DNA from: Axinella damicornis
Lineage: Eukaryota; Porifera; Demospongiae; Axinellida; Axinellidae
Assembly (NCBI GenBank): GCA_963931865.1
Contig: OZ007507.1
Location: forward strand, 7,995,847-8,059,846
DNA length: 64,000 nt
Reading direction: 5' to 3'
The notes below the pieces were generated by a model. The model did no database searches, was not told the origin of the DNA, and saw only the letters and a list, made by a program, of their open reading frames with translations. Below are positions 22,773 to 32,735 of the stretch, piece by piece. Position 1 is the first letter of the stretch, and the number at the start of each line of letters is the position of its first letter. Position numbers and translations under genes: made by a program.

Positions 22773-22947
22773 GTGATTGACTGGCAAGATGACTGGCTGG
22801 ACCGCACCAAAAGGTTTTTTGCTCCAGAATTCCAGTTCCTCCTTGTAAATGTTAGTTTGAAGGTGGCAGACATACTGACAGTGGCTGGGGGTACGGGAGC
22901 CATCATGGAGTACCATGGCCCAGGCACTGAGTCCATCTCTTGCACAG
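22773..22947 (+). pseudogene. ACO2: Aconitase-like, exon E with frame breaks and an insert
   Basis: The acceptor is GTTCTCAG. After VI the frame shifts by one base to [10 protein letters not shown]. About 45 bp without aconitase similarity follow (22,813-22,858), then [20 protein letters not shown] and [11 protein letters not shown] to an ACAG/GTGAGT donor. The last part is typical aconitase. The insert lacks a frame-preserving splice pair, so this exon cannot encode intact enzyme as written. Confidence 0.7.
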
Positions 22948-23107
22948 GTGAGTGAGAAGGTGGTTGGGGGAGGGAGGACAAGTGTGTGTTATAATTCCTT
23001 GGTAACTGTTAACTCATGAAAGTGATGTGTGCATTTGGATCTCTGTTGATCCCCCAATATCATTTTCTTCCTTCTCCTGCGTCCCCTCTCCCTCTCCTCC
23101 CTCCCAG

Positions 23108-23204
23108 GTATGGCAACCATCTGCAACATGGGACCTGAGGTGGGAGCCACCACCTCCCTCTTCCCCTTCAACCACAGGATCACTCCAGGCCACGGGAAGA
23201 GGAG
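23108..23204 (+). pseudogene. ACO2: Aconitase-like, exon F with 8-nt deletion
   Basis: The splice join to exon E restores [10 protein letters not shown] ([11 protein letters not shown]), the loop with the cluster-ligand cysteine. It continues [17 protein letters not shown]. The residues expected next (about DYL) are missing 8 nt, after which QATGRG reads in another frame to GGAG/GTAAGG. This is the second 8-nt deletion in the gene. Confidence 0.7.
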
Positions 23205-23278
23205 GTAAGGACCAAACCACTGCCCTTCAATGGCTGTACCATGTTACCATTCTTTGCTGCAACGTCTTTTCTGCACAG

Positions 23279-23336
23279 ACATGTCATCCTGGTACCTGAC
23301 AAGGGAGACAGACTGGTGGAGATTAACCTGGATGAG
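23279..23336 (+). pseudogene. ACO2: Aconitase-like, exon G
   Basis: HVILVPDKGDRLVEINLDE lies between TCTGCACAG and GATGAG/GTGTGG. Compared with the family, three residues around the C/x-x-Y of VPDxGCxYDxL are absent (in-frame), as is the roughly ten-residue segment that should precede HVI. Confidence 0.65.
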
Positions 23337-23697
23337 GTGTGGGGAGGGGCTGGATGAGGTGGGGGAATTAAGGGCTGGACGAGGTGGGTGGATGATGTGA
23401 AGGGATTGGCTAGGTCAGGTGGAGGGAGCTAGGGGCTGGATGAGGTGGAGGGATGGGGGTGGTTAGGGAGTGAAATCTGCTGTGACTGCAGAGCTGTTGG
23501 TGCACACACACAACTCAGAATAGAAAATTTCTTCAGTACTACGACTAAAATTGTTGAGCTTGTAACTCACAGTTATACCCCTCCACTCCCTGCACTCCCA
23601 CACATCCCTTCCCCCTCCACTCCCGCACACTCCTCCCCCTCCCCTTCAACCCACCCCTTCACTCCTCTCCCCTGCCCTCCAAATCCCTTCCCACTAG

Positions 23698-23793
23698 TTG
23701 GAGCATTTGGTGAACGGCCCCTTCAAGCCTGACCCATCTCCCAACTTGGCAGGAATGCGGAGAAGAATGGGTGGCCACTGGACATCAGAGTCG
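23698..23793 (+). pseudogene. ACO2: Aconitase-like, exon H (last recognised)
   Basis: It reads LEHLVNGPFKPDPSPNLAG, shifts by one base, then AEKNGWPLDIRV to GTCG/GTCAGT. The next expected exon (GLIGSCTNSSYEDM, with two further cluster cysteines) was not found anywhere downstream. The last third of aconitase is therefore absent from the window. Confidence 0.7.
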
Positions 23794-24166
23794 GTCAGTG
23801 ACTGCCATTTCTTGGTATATACATGTATATAAAAGCTTATCGGAGTGATATGTGCATGGGGGCATAAATAAGGCCACCCATTACGTTTTTTGGAGGAAAA
23901 ACATAGGCAAGGAACAGCATCCCAGTAGCATGCGGAGACCCTGCATGATTGGGTCCCTGATCAATGCTTGGAGGGATATGAGTGATATGAAGGTGCGAAG
24001 TGTTGCGAGTGACTGAGAAGATGGAAAGCGTCCCCTCGAGGAGGACGAACGTGTTAGCAAGGTTCTGCATCCGTTGCCTAATGGGCAAAAGTAAAGGATT
24101 GATGATGGCATAACCCAACTAGAATGCTCAGGTGGTATACAGTAGTCATGAGGCCGAGCCTGAAAG

Positions 24167-24649
24167 TCAGTCCAGTGTCTTCGAAGTCGAGGGGGTAGGT
24201 TTTGTGTCACTCCCACACTTTGCACGGCGGTGGGTGTAACGGCATCTCACGCCAAATGGGCAACCACCGCTGCTGGTGTTTAATCGCCTGCATATCTCGG
24301 GATCATATGGCCAGGTGCTGGCTGGTTTGGGACGCTTGGATGTGGGTGGCTTCATCGCCCAAGTGTCAGAAATGTGGTCTAGGTAATGGCAGGTCTTGCA
24401 CCACGACTTGCTGGTTTTCGCCTGGCCAGTGAAACACTGGGCAAACAGGCTTGAGTCGATGCGGGCCCAGTCAGATGTCTGGTTCCGTTCCGCTGCTTCC
24501 TGGCGGAAGTTCTGGTCGTAAACAACCCAGGACGGCCACTTGAAATGGTGACTAGCCCAGACAATCTGGCACATGTAGCCAATTAAGTCACCCATGAGCT
24601 CAGGGGCGCGGGACCCAACTACGGCTGTGTATAGAACGAGGCATTGCAC
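24167..24649 (-). CDS. DIRS/gag-like zinc-finger ORF, fragment
   Basis: 160 codons. An N-terminal part (ELMGDLIGYMCQIVWASHHF, KWPSWVVYDQNFRQEAAERN, WARIDSSLFAQCFTG) is followed by a degenerate C-x2-C-x4-H finger (WCKTCHYLDHISDTW, last cysteine replaced by Trp). A CCCH finger then reads CRRLNTSSGGCPFGVRCRYT-H. The layout matches nucleocapsid-like ORF1 proteins of DIRS-type and related retroelements of corals and sponges. No reverse transcriptase or tyrosine recombinase follows in frame; the region down to about 23,870 reads in broken frames. A truncated, probably dead copy. Confidence 0.6.
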   Translation of the reverse strand: MQCLVLYTAVVGSRAPELMGDLIGYMCQIVWASHHFKWPSWVVYDQNFRQEAAERNQTSDWARIDSSLFAQCFTGQAKTSKSWCKTCHYLDHISDTWAMKPPTSKRPKPASTWPYDPEICRRLNTSSGGCPFGVRCRYTHRRAKCGSDTKPTPSTSKTLD

Positions 24650-25359
24650 CCAGGTTGTCAGGTCTGGGATGAGCCGTTTCTGCTGTTGGAGGTCATGGGC
24701 ATTGACAATGAGAACACCCCCCTCTGGTAAAGGGAGGGGGCGGACCTTGCCTTTAGCAGGAGTGATGTCAATGTATTCCCTGCAAGAATTCGCTCTGCCA
24801 ACTGAATTGGAGCGAGGCCATGTGCTGTGTGGGCATGATGCCTGCAGGGGGTTGAGTATCGGAGAGCAGGGCTGAGGTGTTGCTGAGCAGCTGGGAGATG
24901 GACTGGGAGGAGCTCTGAATAAGGGACAGTGACGTTCACGTGAAGTTACATGACGTTATGAGCCTTGAAACAGTGCTTCAAGCAGCCGTGTACTTTTAGG
25001 CCAGATTGTCACTCAGCTACATAATAGTCGTAGCTATTTTGAGCTCAAGGTCATGGGAATACGAGTGACCATCATGGAAAGTACGCGTACACCAGAAAAA
25101 TGTCCTCGTGACTTGTACGGTACGAGTACTTAATTGGTAAAGTGGTTAACGACAAAATTTCAGGTGTTGAAGTATATATCCTCGTCCTGGGAACGAGGCT
25201 GAAGTTGCAATTCAATCCGGTATGCTGTTTTCACTGCAGTAAATCAGTCAAGAGCCATTTTGCAGCTCCATAAGTAACCCCAATCTTTGCTGTGACTATG
25301 GGAGCAACACTCCCTGAAGTCTGAGAAGCAGACATGACATTTGTTAAGTCTCATTCCAG

Positions 25360-25610
25360 ACCAGGTAGCCTTCGTGGGTACTATAGGTCGGGATAAGATG
25401 ATGTCTGGGCTGACAAGACATGGCCCCTCTATAGACTCTTCAGCTCAACAATTCCAGCTCCTTCCTGTGGTGAATGTGAAGTGTGGTCGGAGTGGTGCAG
25501 GCCTCCACAGGAGTCTGATGGCCAAGGTGCACCTTGCAGCTCATGGAATACACCATCCATGCCAAGATGCACCATTCTTCCTCCTAGAGAACATCACAAG
25601 AGGTACACAG
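25360..25610 (+). CDS. Possible PIG-X-like exon 1
   Basis: Open from TCTCATTCCAG to GGTACACAG/GTACAC. It reads DQVAFVGTIGRDKMMSGL ... GLHRSLMAKVHLAAHGIHHP and CQDAPFFLLENITRGTQ. The G-x-HR-x-L-x-x-K-V stretch, then C-x(n)-LL-x-N-I-T-x-G, resembles the luminal start of PIG-X, the ER partner of the GPI mannosyltransferase PIG-M. Recognition is by motif only. Confidence 0.35.
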
Positions 25611-25685
25611 GTACACAGTTGATCTTGCTATCTATCCTGCGGCCCCATGTACCATGGTGATTATTTTATCTCTGACTTCTAACAG

Positions 25686-25778
25686 GTCATTGCATCTGCT
25701 CCAATGGACACAATGGCCAGCTACCATTTCAAGTGACCACTTGGTACTGGTCTACTCCCATCTCCATGACAACCAGTG
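25686..25778 (+). CDS. Possible PIG-X-like exon 2
   Basis: After TTCTAACAG, one frame gives ATISSDHLVLVYSHLHDNQ, which fits the PIG-X pattern of a hydrophobic VLVY strand. The frame that joins exon 1 directly gives VIASAPMDTMASYHFK then a stop. Either exon 1 uses another donor or there is an indel. The 3' border lies in a TG repeat and is unclear. Confidence 0.3.
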
Positions 25779-25841
25779 TGTGTGTGTGTGCTAGCTGTGT
25801 TGTGTAACGGTCCTTCAGGGAACAGTCTTTTTTTTCCGCAG

Positions 25842-25923
25842 GAGTCGAGTGGAACTGCCCATCCGTTTCCGTTACCAAGCCCCAGGAGACACTTGTTCCT
25901 GCAGTGCCAGGTGACCGACTCAG
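25842..25923 (+). CDS. Possible PIG-X-like exon 3
   Basis: It lies between a T-rich tract plus CCGCAG and ACTCAG/GTGAAT. One frame reads SRVELPIRFRYQAPGDT, like the LPVHxRYHxP signature of PIG-X/Pbn1 proteins. This is the best single piece of evidence for the assignment. Confidence 0.35.
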
Positions 25924-26554
25924 GTGAATAATCTATACTGTCGTCACAGAGCAGGATGTTCCGAGCAGGATGTTCCGAGCAGGATGTCCCCCTGAACATG
26001 TGGTCCTAGGACCAGAAGTCCCCTCAGACAGCTGGTCTTAGGTCCTACAGTGACTTGTCCCCCTTAGACCACCTGTCCCCCCATTATAGAATAGCAATGT
26101 CCCCGTTCTGCTCCACCGAAGTTATTCTACAAGCCTTTTCCCAATAGCAACTTCAACAGCCAAACAAAAACCAGTAGCTTTGCTGCTCCCTGTGAGTCCG
26201 GTGCCCAGCAGCTCCTTGCTTGTGAAGAAGTGTTGTTCCCTTCACGATGTTCATGTTAGCGCGGCATGTTCTCTCCAGCGGTCTTGCGAGCTCTCAACCT
26301 TCACTGTGTCTGTGTGAGTCCAGCATACATAAATTTTGTATGTAGCTCATCATCTGGCAGTCTTACAATAGCGTCTCTGCCATATACGCTTGCACTGACT
26401 ATAAGATTGCTGATTCCTAGTAGAACTGCTTGGGTATCACCTGCACTGATGGCTACTGTCAAGTCAGTCTCAATCTATCTCTCCACCACCTTCAAAAGGT
26501 GTTGGGACATTATGTCCTGACAGGGGACGTCTGGTCCTAGGCTGGATCACACGT

Positions 26555-26556
<2 letters not shown>

Positions 26557-26599
<43 letters not shown>
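26557..26599. repeat. Poly-G tract (43 bp)
   Basis: An uninterrupted run of G followed 75 bp later by a CT-rich (CTCCTCC)n tract at about 26,670-26,850. Other long G runs are at 7,869-7,895 and 42,149-42,175, and a C run is at about 53,708-53,733. Length is likely unreliable in any assembly. Confidence 0.95.
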
Positions 26600-26603
<4 letters not shown>

Positions 26604-26863
26604 CCGAACAAGGCTGTTGCCACAGCTTCTTCTGGTTATCAATTTTATACGCACACAAATGTGTAATAGCCCTCCTCCTCCTCCTCCCCCCTCTCTCCTC
26701 CCTTCTCCTCCCTCCTCTTTCCTCCCTCCTCTCTCCTCCCTCCTCCCTTCTCTCTCCCTCTCCTACCCTCCTCCCTCTTCCTCCCTCCTCCTCTCTCCTC
26801 TCTCCTCCCTCCTCTCTCCTCTCTCCTCCATCCTCCTCTCTCCTCCGAAATATCCCTACCAAG

Positions 26864-26984
26864 GTATGGACCCACGAAGCTGAGAGATCTTAATTCAGCC
26901 GACAACCAGATCACAGCCATTGGTACATCCCTCAAGAGGTTCACAGACCTTGAGATCGTCAGTAACAAGATAGAACTGTTCCAG
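26864..26984 (+). CDS. Leucine-rich-repeat exon
   Basis: It lies between CTACCAAG and TTCCAG/GTGGGC. The frame reads KLRDLNSADNQITAIGTSLK then RFTDLEIVSNKIELFQ, two LRR-like units (L-x-x-L-N-x-x-x-N-x-I). The second unit is a few residues short of a full repeat. The gene is not identified. The downstream exon at 27,497 may belong to it. Confidence 0.5.
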
Positions 26985-27496
26985 GTGGGCACTGCTGAAC
27001 ATATTTGGTCACTATTATTTGTGGGTACTAATTTAGCAAATTAGGCATACAGAAGATTTGACGGGTATTAATTTTGCCCCGTTGCACCGATTCTCTGAAT
27101 CCGATCCAAGCAGCAACCACACTGCTGGTGGACTAATGCAACAGCTAGGGCACTTTTATATAAGAACGATGCCTCAGGTCTTTCTCTCACCTTGTGAATG
27201 TGCATCCACCAGCTCATACTATACTGCTAGGATGGTTCCCAGGCTGCTTTGTAGGCGGCTAGCTTACATCACGCCACAATTAGCACACATTGTAAGTGAC
27301 ACCAATATATTATTGTCTGTGGGTTGAAAATGTGGTACACCTCTGCTCCCTCCCAAACCTACACACTCTTTCTCTTTGCGAGCCCATCTACCCTCCAAAC
27401 CCCATATGCTGCCTGTGTAGCTACTCCACACACACTCTCTACCATCTTCCTAACTGCAGCCTCCCTCCCTCCCTCCCTCCCTCCCTCCCCTCCCAG

Positions 27497-27585
27497 GCTC
27501 TCCAGAAGCAGGCAAGAACCCTCATGAAGCAGAAGACAGCGGAGGACAGAGTTGTGCTCAAGAAGAAATTACAGGACCTGGATAG
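27497..27585 (+). CDS. Coiled-coil exon
   Basis: Preceded by a CCTCC polypyrimidine tract and CCCAG, it ends GATAG/GTAATG. It encodes ALQKQARTLMKQKTAEDRVV then LKKKLQDLDR, a charged heptad-like helix. It may follow the LRR exon at 26,864, as in LRR plus coiled-coil cytoskeletal or ciliary proteins; this is inference. Confidence 0.5.
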
Positions 27586-27692
27586 GTAATGGGAGGAGGT
27601 CTGTCGAGTGTCCATGGACCGCCTTGAGCATGCATACAGACACATAATTATATAATTGTGTTCTCATCTTGGCCCACTGCGGTCATGGATGG

Positions 27693-28301
27693 TTAACCCT
27701 TTAAGCCCCATTGACGTCTATAGGCGTCATTTTGACCCTATGCACTCATAGGGCTTCTCGTCAGTCCAAAAAGAGACCAAAAAGTCTTCAGAGGGCCTAG
27801 GGACAATTTTGAAGGACGAACCCCAAAATTTGGTCAGATTTCGGCGCGCCCTCCCCACTAAACGAAAGGCAGGGGGGTTTCGAAAGGGGGGGCGGGGGCC
27901 CCCCCTTCGACTGTCGTGGGCGTTTTTTGATTTTAATGAGATTCATTGGCCCCAGGATATTTGATTCTAATGATATTCATAGACCCCACCCAGGGCCTCA
28001 AGAAAACATGCAAATTGGTGGTGTAAGGTGTGCCATCAGTCGGATCTGGCCCAAGTTTAGGGAAATGCTGGGCGAAAATCCGGCTGACATCCACATTTGA
28101 CCTCCGATTGCTGGCCTTGTGGGGGGTCATGAATATCATTAACGGTATTGCCAGAGGGGTCTCTCCATGTGTGCGGGCCCCACCAAGTTTGGCCGCTGAG
28201 GAGCGTATGCTGTGGGAGAGGAGTACCTACGAAAGTGGTGTGCGCTGAATGCATGAAAATGTGTTGTCTTGGTGGGAAGAATTCGGTGGTTAAAGGGTTA
28301 A
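27693..28301. mobile_element. piggyBac-type MITE (601 bp, TTAA target)
   Basis: TTAA at 27,693 and 28,298 flank an element beginning CCCTTTAAGCCCC and ending GGTGGTTAAAGGG. TTAA duplication with CCC...GGG ends is the hallmark of piggyBac transposition. Only the outer 8-10 bp are inverted. The interior is GC-rich (CCCGCCCCCCC) with no transposase frame. Confidence 0.75.
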
Positions 28302-29076
28302 TGTGCTGCCCATGTTGTATGATTCTGAGCCTGCATGTACACAGTGACATTGACACCACAGATCCAATAAGTGCTCACTCTGTGAGTATGAGTGTTAGTG
28401 CAGCTTGCTAGAACACTGTTGCAGTCTGGCACTCGTACAGACAACAACATTACTCAAGTTCAGATGCTGTCACCGAGCAAGACAGTCAGGAAATGAACAA
28501 GATGTGGTCAACTGACACACAGGGACGTCTTGACGCTACTTAAAAGGTGCATTTGCATTCGTCTCATATACTTAGTCCCAGGCTCTCACACTTCCTCCAA
28601 GGTGCATGTGCATTCTTCACATAGTCTGGTTCCCGGGCTCTTAGCCTGAGAGTGAGGTATCTCTCACACTTGATACTGCCTGCAAGGTATGTTCTTGACA
28701 TTCTCTCATACGTAGCCTCATTCCCATTAGCCTGAGAGTGAGGCTATCTCACACTGTGCTTTGTTAACTACATGTATGATGAATACATGTAGCGGTAGTA
28801 GGGAGCAGTGAGCAGTATGATAATATACTAACTCAGTGAACAGTATGCTTTGCACACACTCAGTGAACAGCTATACACTGCATAACTCAGTGAGCACATC
28901 ATCAGAACAATTTTCAGATTCAGAGCTTAATTCCCATTCTTCCATCCTCCATCCTCCTTCCCCTTCGTACTCCCTACTCCCTCCCTCCCTCTCTCTCTTC
29001 CTCCCTCCCTCCTCCATCCCTCCCTCCTCCCTCCGGCCCTTTCTCCTTCTCCCCTCCCTCCCCTTCCTCCTCACAG

Positions 29077-29161
29077 CTCGCCCACCTGAAAGCCGTTTCT
29101 GTCCTGCAGGTCAAGCTGCAGAACTTGGAGCAGAGATGGTTGGATCTCCGTGGCCGCATCG
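29077..29161 (+). CDS. Helical (spectrin-like?) exon
   Basis: It lies between CTCCTCACAG and CATCG/GTCAGC and reads LAHLKAVSVLQVKLQNLEQR then WLDLRGRI. L-x-x-L-x-x-RW-x-x-L is reminiscent of a spectrin-repeat helix. It may be part of the same plus-strand gene as 26,864 and 27,497. Confidence 0.45.
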
Positions 29162-29190
29162 GTCAGCCATTACAGAAGTAGCTACTATGG

Positions 29191-29231
29191 TAGCCTCGTT
29201 CCCTATTCCGTGTGACCTGGGAACAAGGCTA
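29191..29231. mobile_element. MITE of the GTTCCCAG family (minimal copy)
   Basis: TA-GCCTCGTTCCCTATTCC ... ACCTGGGAACAAGGC-TA in 41 bp. Confidence 0.6.
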
Positions 29232-29387
29232 CTACTTCAGTCATACCGGAGACCAAAGTCTGACCAATCAGATGGCCACATTCAGCATCTATTTAATTCC
29301 ATACCAGTAATGTTGTATACTATCTCCTTGACGACAACAACCTTGTGTTGTCCATCTGCAATATAAATGGTGTACTCAATTACCACC

Positions 29388-29876
29388 TACCATATTTCTG
29401 CGATCAATTTATTTTATCACGTGATTTATTGCAGCTACTATTCGAGGGTGGCCAGTAATCAAAGGTGGCATTTATTAAACTCAGCATGAACAAGAAAGTG
29501 ACGTGTGTGCACAAAGAACCTTGAAGTTTTGCTTCAGCCCCGTGTGGTACCATCATAATCGTCCTAACCGAACGGTAGGAAACTGCCAAAGCCATTACTG
29601 TTGCGAACGATTTCGCCGGTCACATGTCACTGGCCCGGTGCCTCGACCTCATGAAATGCCAAACGTTCTTAGACAGCTCTCAGGGAACCTGACTAACAAT
29701 CTGTGCTCTCCTCTTAACACTCGCAGCAAAACAATCATGGTCCTCGAGGGCTAGACAAAGCGCTTCGATCGATTGCCAGCCATTCGAATACTAGTCGGGC
29801 ATTTGTTCTGGAGGGGCGGCTATTATTCGAAGGCCGCCACTAATCAAGGTTGGCATTTGATCGCGGAAATACGGTA
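29388..29876. mobile_element. TA-flanked MITE (CCGTATTTCCGCGATCAA family)
   Basis: The left end TA-CCATATTTCTGCGATCAA and the right end, reverse complement CCGTATTTCCGCGATCAA-TA, agree at 16 of 18 positions. TA on both sides suggests Tc1/mariner mobilisation. The inner subterminal TATTCGA(A/G)GG repeats are also inverted. The interior is non-coding. Confidence 0.75.
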
Positions 29877-31438
29877 TTGGCCTTTAATTCAGGTCTTCTC
29901 ACTTTTGTCTTCATCCTAGTGGTAGTCACCATACTGCTGTGGTTGTCAATAGGTGCCTCATCGATCCCCCCAGGGTTCGTTGGAGCAAGAGGTGTGAGAA
30001 GGCTGCCTGATCAGCCATGAACTCTAAGCTGGTTGTCAGACACCGTGACACGACTGATGACGAGGTGTTGGTACAGGTAAAGCATGCACATGGGGCGGGG
30101 AGGTGGAGAGTTCGTATTTTGTTGGTTCTAGTCCATTAACCATTTTTTAAATGTCTACAACTGCCAACTTCAAATGGTCATGCTGTAGTCATTAATAGAT
30201 TCACTGTTTGGTCTCGTCCCTAGCTATATGGCATTAAGCAATGAAGTCTTCCTCCAGTGCATTTTTGATCCTACAGAGTGGAAAGGAAGCAAGCTCCTAT
30301 TGAAGCAATGCCATTTGAAATCAAGCACATCTGGTGCATTTCCTTCCTATGGAGATACGGGTGCAATGTGCAAATACCTTTAGCCCAATTCTGTCTCGCC
30401 ATATGCTGTACATGCCAGGCTAGTTGAAAAGTAATGTTTAGAGCATGGACAAGAGCAGGGACACACCTGACAGAGAGGGGCTGAGTAGAGGTTGTTGTAC
30501 ATTGGTGCAGAGCAGCAGGGTGAAGATGCATGCCTCCATGGATAGGGCGCAAACAGGAGCAGTGTTGTTTTAGAATTGCATTTTAGCATAGACAATAGAA
30601 CTGCTAGTTAGATATTTGCAGCTAAGAAAATTGGAATGCCACTGCCCAACATATTTCAAGGGGAAGTTCTGGATTAGGGAGGAAGTACAGTACAATGCAT
30701 TGTGCATTGAACGTTGAAGAGAGTTCTGTTTTGTTCCCCATCCCAGGAAGCAAGGATGACTCCAGTAGAGCCAAGGAGAGAGGAAGCGACTGCGCCTACA
30801 AGCCCCACAGAGGATGCAAGAGGAACTGACAGAAGAGGGTTGATGAAGAAGGGAGGAGGAGGAGGAGGAGGAGGAGGGCCAGAGTGATAGGGATAATGAA
30901 CTTGAACAAAGCATTCATTTCGGAGTGGAGAGAGGAGACTTGTGACTGTTTATGTCTCATTTGACAATCATGGCCGGGATGGCCAGTGGAGGAACTTCGT
31001 ACTGCAATAAGCTACCAGGTAGTTTTGGCCCGTGGCGTCACATTGGCTGCCATCCCTAGCCTGGCCTGCAATGTTTTACCATGATTGTCAAATGAGACTA
31101 CATTATTAGTCCTGTAATTAGACATCCCAAAGAAACTGACAACTGTGTACAATATTCATTTCCGTTCCTGCATAGATAATTGAAACACTGCATGTTCTTT
31201 ATAGTGGTGACGTCAAAGTTTTGAATGTGCTCATGTTCGGCCGCTGTGCCGCAGCGGAATGCCCCTATGGGCCACTGTAGGTGAATATGTACGAAGACGA
31301 CGTGAACCTAGCGTGAAAGAACTGGCACATGTGGCAGTGGGTCCAACAAGTCATAGGGCTCACAGGATTTGCTTGGAGAGTGGTTTCCGGTTATGGCCAT
31401 AACTGGCGGAATCGGAGGGCCCAAGGAGGTCTCTGCAG

Positions 31439-31489
31439 AATGGGAAGCCCACAGATGGGGATGACGACGAGGCAATACTCAGAGAGCTG
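31439..31489 (+). CDS. Duplicated 17-codon exon, copy 1
   Basis: It lies between CTCTGCAG and GAGCTG/GTGAGC and encodes NGKPTDGDDDEAILREL. The copy at 61,323-61,373 (minus) encodes MGNPTDGDDDEAILREL with both splice sites kept. Protein conservation with one- and two-residue changes implies a real exon. The protein is unknown; the segment is acidic and helical. Confidence 0.55.
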
Positions 31490-31734
31490 GTGAGCCCACC
31501 CTGTTATCCCAGGAGATCTTCTATAAGCCATGATTTAATTAGTGCGCACGCACGACATGTGACATGTAGTGCACATATAGAGCTGCATGCAATGTTGACT
31601 CAGTTGACTGCTGATTGCTTGTTGACCACATGCACATGCATAATTATATTCCCATAATGTATTGCAACTGGTTTGCCTGGGAGTCCCAGTACAGCACAAG
31701 GAAGCAGATATATAGATCTTATGCACATGACGTC

Positions 31735-32205
31735 AGAAGGCATTACGTCATTAGCGGACGGGCCGCGCCACCATTTTGAGTGGCAAAAGAACCATACTTA
31801 GCGTCACCGTCGGTTCAAGGCGAACGAATTACACGATGGTTAAGTGCCGTTGGATGCACCAATTGTTTCCACAAAGACTGTGGATTACCTTTCTACAAAT
31901 TTCCTGTTGATCCTGACAGGCGCATAGATGGCTCGCTGCTGTGAAAAGAGAACTGGCAGCCCAACGTGAGTTCATGTATGGGTCATCCACTGATCCTGGC
32001 AGCATATCTAGCTTTCATCGTACCTCTGCTTTGTCGCTGCATCCACGTCCTCGATCGTAGTACTAAGAATACTTCCGCTCGCACATCATCACCGTCGCGT
32101 CGTACATGTTCTTGCCACTCAAGATGGCGGCGTAGCAACGCATCGAACGTTGCTATGTAATTGATGACGTAATCGTACGTTGGAATGTAATTATTGAAAG
32201 ACATG
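31735..32205. mobile_element. Inserted element carrying a THAP remnant
   Basis: The insertion is seen by comparing the two duplicated blocks. Its edges show an imperfect inverted pair, TATAGATCTTATGCACATG and CATGCATAAGGTCTATA, part of which may be flanking sequence. Just inside are GACGTCA/TGACGTA motifs. The THAP-like coding piece suggests a P-element-type or THAP-associated transposon, now non-autonomous. Confidence 0.5.
31834..31964 (+). pseudogene. THAP zinc-finger remnant
   Basis: Starting at ATGGTTAAGTGC, three frames together give MVKC, then GCTNCFHKDCGLPFYKFPVD-PDRR, then RWLAAVKRE and WQPN before a TGAGTT donor-like site. C-x(2-4)-C, F-x-FP and W-L are THAP (C2CH) landmarks. At least three one-base frame changes separate the pieces. 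THAP domains bind DNA and are typical of P-element transposases. The gene is not functional as written. Confidence 0.55.
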
Positions 32206-32499
32206 CATAAGGTCTATAGCTAAGGGGAGGTAACATGTACAATTCAGTGTATGCGTATGTGTATTGCAGTGGGTGAGCAGGAAGGAAGTAGACAAATATA
32301 CACATAATTGGGCGAGCGTAGTCGTAGTCTCGCGCGCGGCGCTATATGGCGCTGTACAACATATGTATGTACGTACAATGTCGATCTGTCTCCCATACCG
32401 TAAATCCAGGGCCGGCCCGGCCGGTACGGTTTTGGCCGTATCACTTTTTTTGTCGCCTAGGTACGGCTCTGGTGGACTGTTGTTCATAGCTCGTGTCTC

Positions 32500-32735
32500 A
32501 GTCACGCCTTGTTGAGGTACGTGTCTAGTCAGACAGTCTCCAGCTATAGATCCAAGTCGCTGTGGCCTTGTTGAAGTATAGACTGTTTATAGTTCGTATC
32601 TTCTCTAGATGGCCATGGACGGTCTCCGCAATGCCGTGATTGAGCCGTTTGTGGTTTGCAAGACGCAAGAACACGCAAAATACGGGCAAGAAGTGATTTA
32701 CGGCACGACGTACAACGCTAGGCCCCAATTAGTAG
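32500..32735 (+). repeat. Repeat block shared with the 21.5-22.6 kb element
   Basis: GCCTTGTTGAAGTATAGACT, ACAGTCTCC-like and GACGCAAGAACACGCAAAAT, then GCAAGAAGTGATTTACGGCA and CGACGTAC, match 22,030-22,260 in order. It is a decayed relative of that element's interior, without recognised TIRs. Confidence 0.6.

Larger units (their letters stand above)
31400..32305 (+). repeat. Inverted segmental duplication, left copy (with an insert)
   Basis: 31,400-31,735 and 32,205-32,305 match, in order and on the opposite strand, 60,925-61,410. Shared blocks include GATGGGGATGACGACGAGGC, TTGACCACATGCACATGCAT-like, GCCTGGGAGTCCCAGTACAG and AATTCAGTGTATGCGTA. The intervening 31,735-32,205 is absent from the other copy and is a separate insertion. 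Confidence 0.75.

Noticed and set aside
19673..23793. Calling the aconitase exons a functional gene
   Set aside because: An in-frame TAG, two 8-nt deletions and a missing C-terminal third cannot all be repaired by alternative splicing visible here. Kept as pseudogene, with sequence error noted as an alternative.
24594..24939. Frames on both strands upstream of the gag-like ORF
   Set aside because: They overlap antisense to the retroelement and show no family features of their own. Treated as part of the decayed element.
26470..26992. Long Arg/Glu/Gly-rich and Pro/Ser-rich frames
   Set aside because: They lie in the CT/GA-rich tract and the G run. Composition bias keeps all frames open; no motif or splice context. 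Same for 57,222-57,626.
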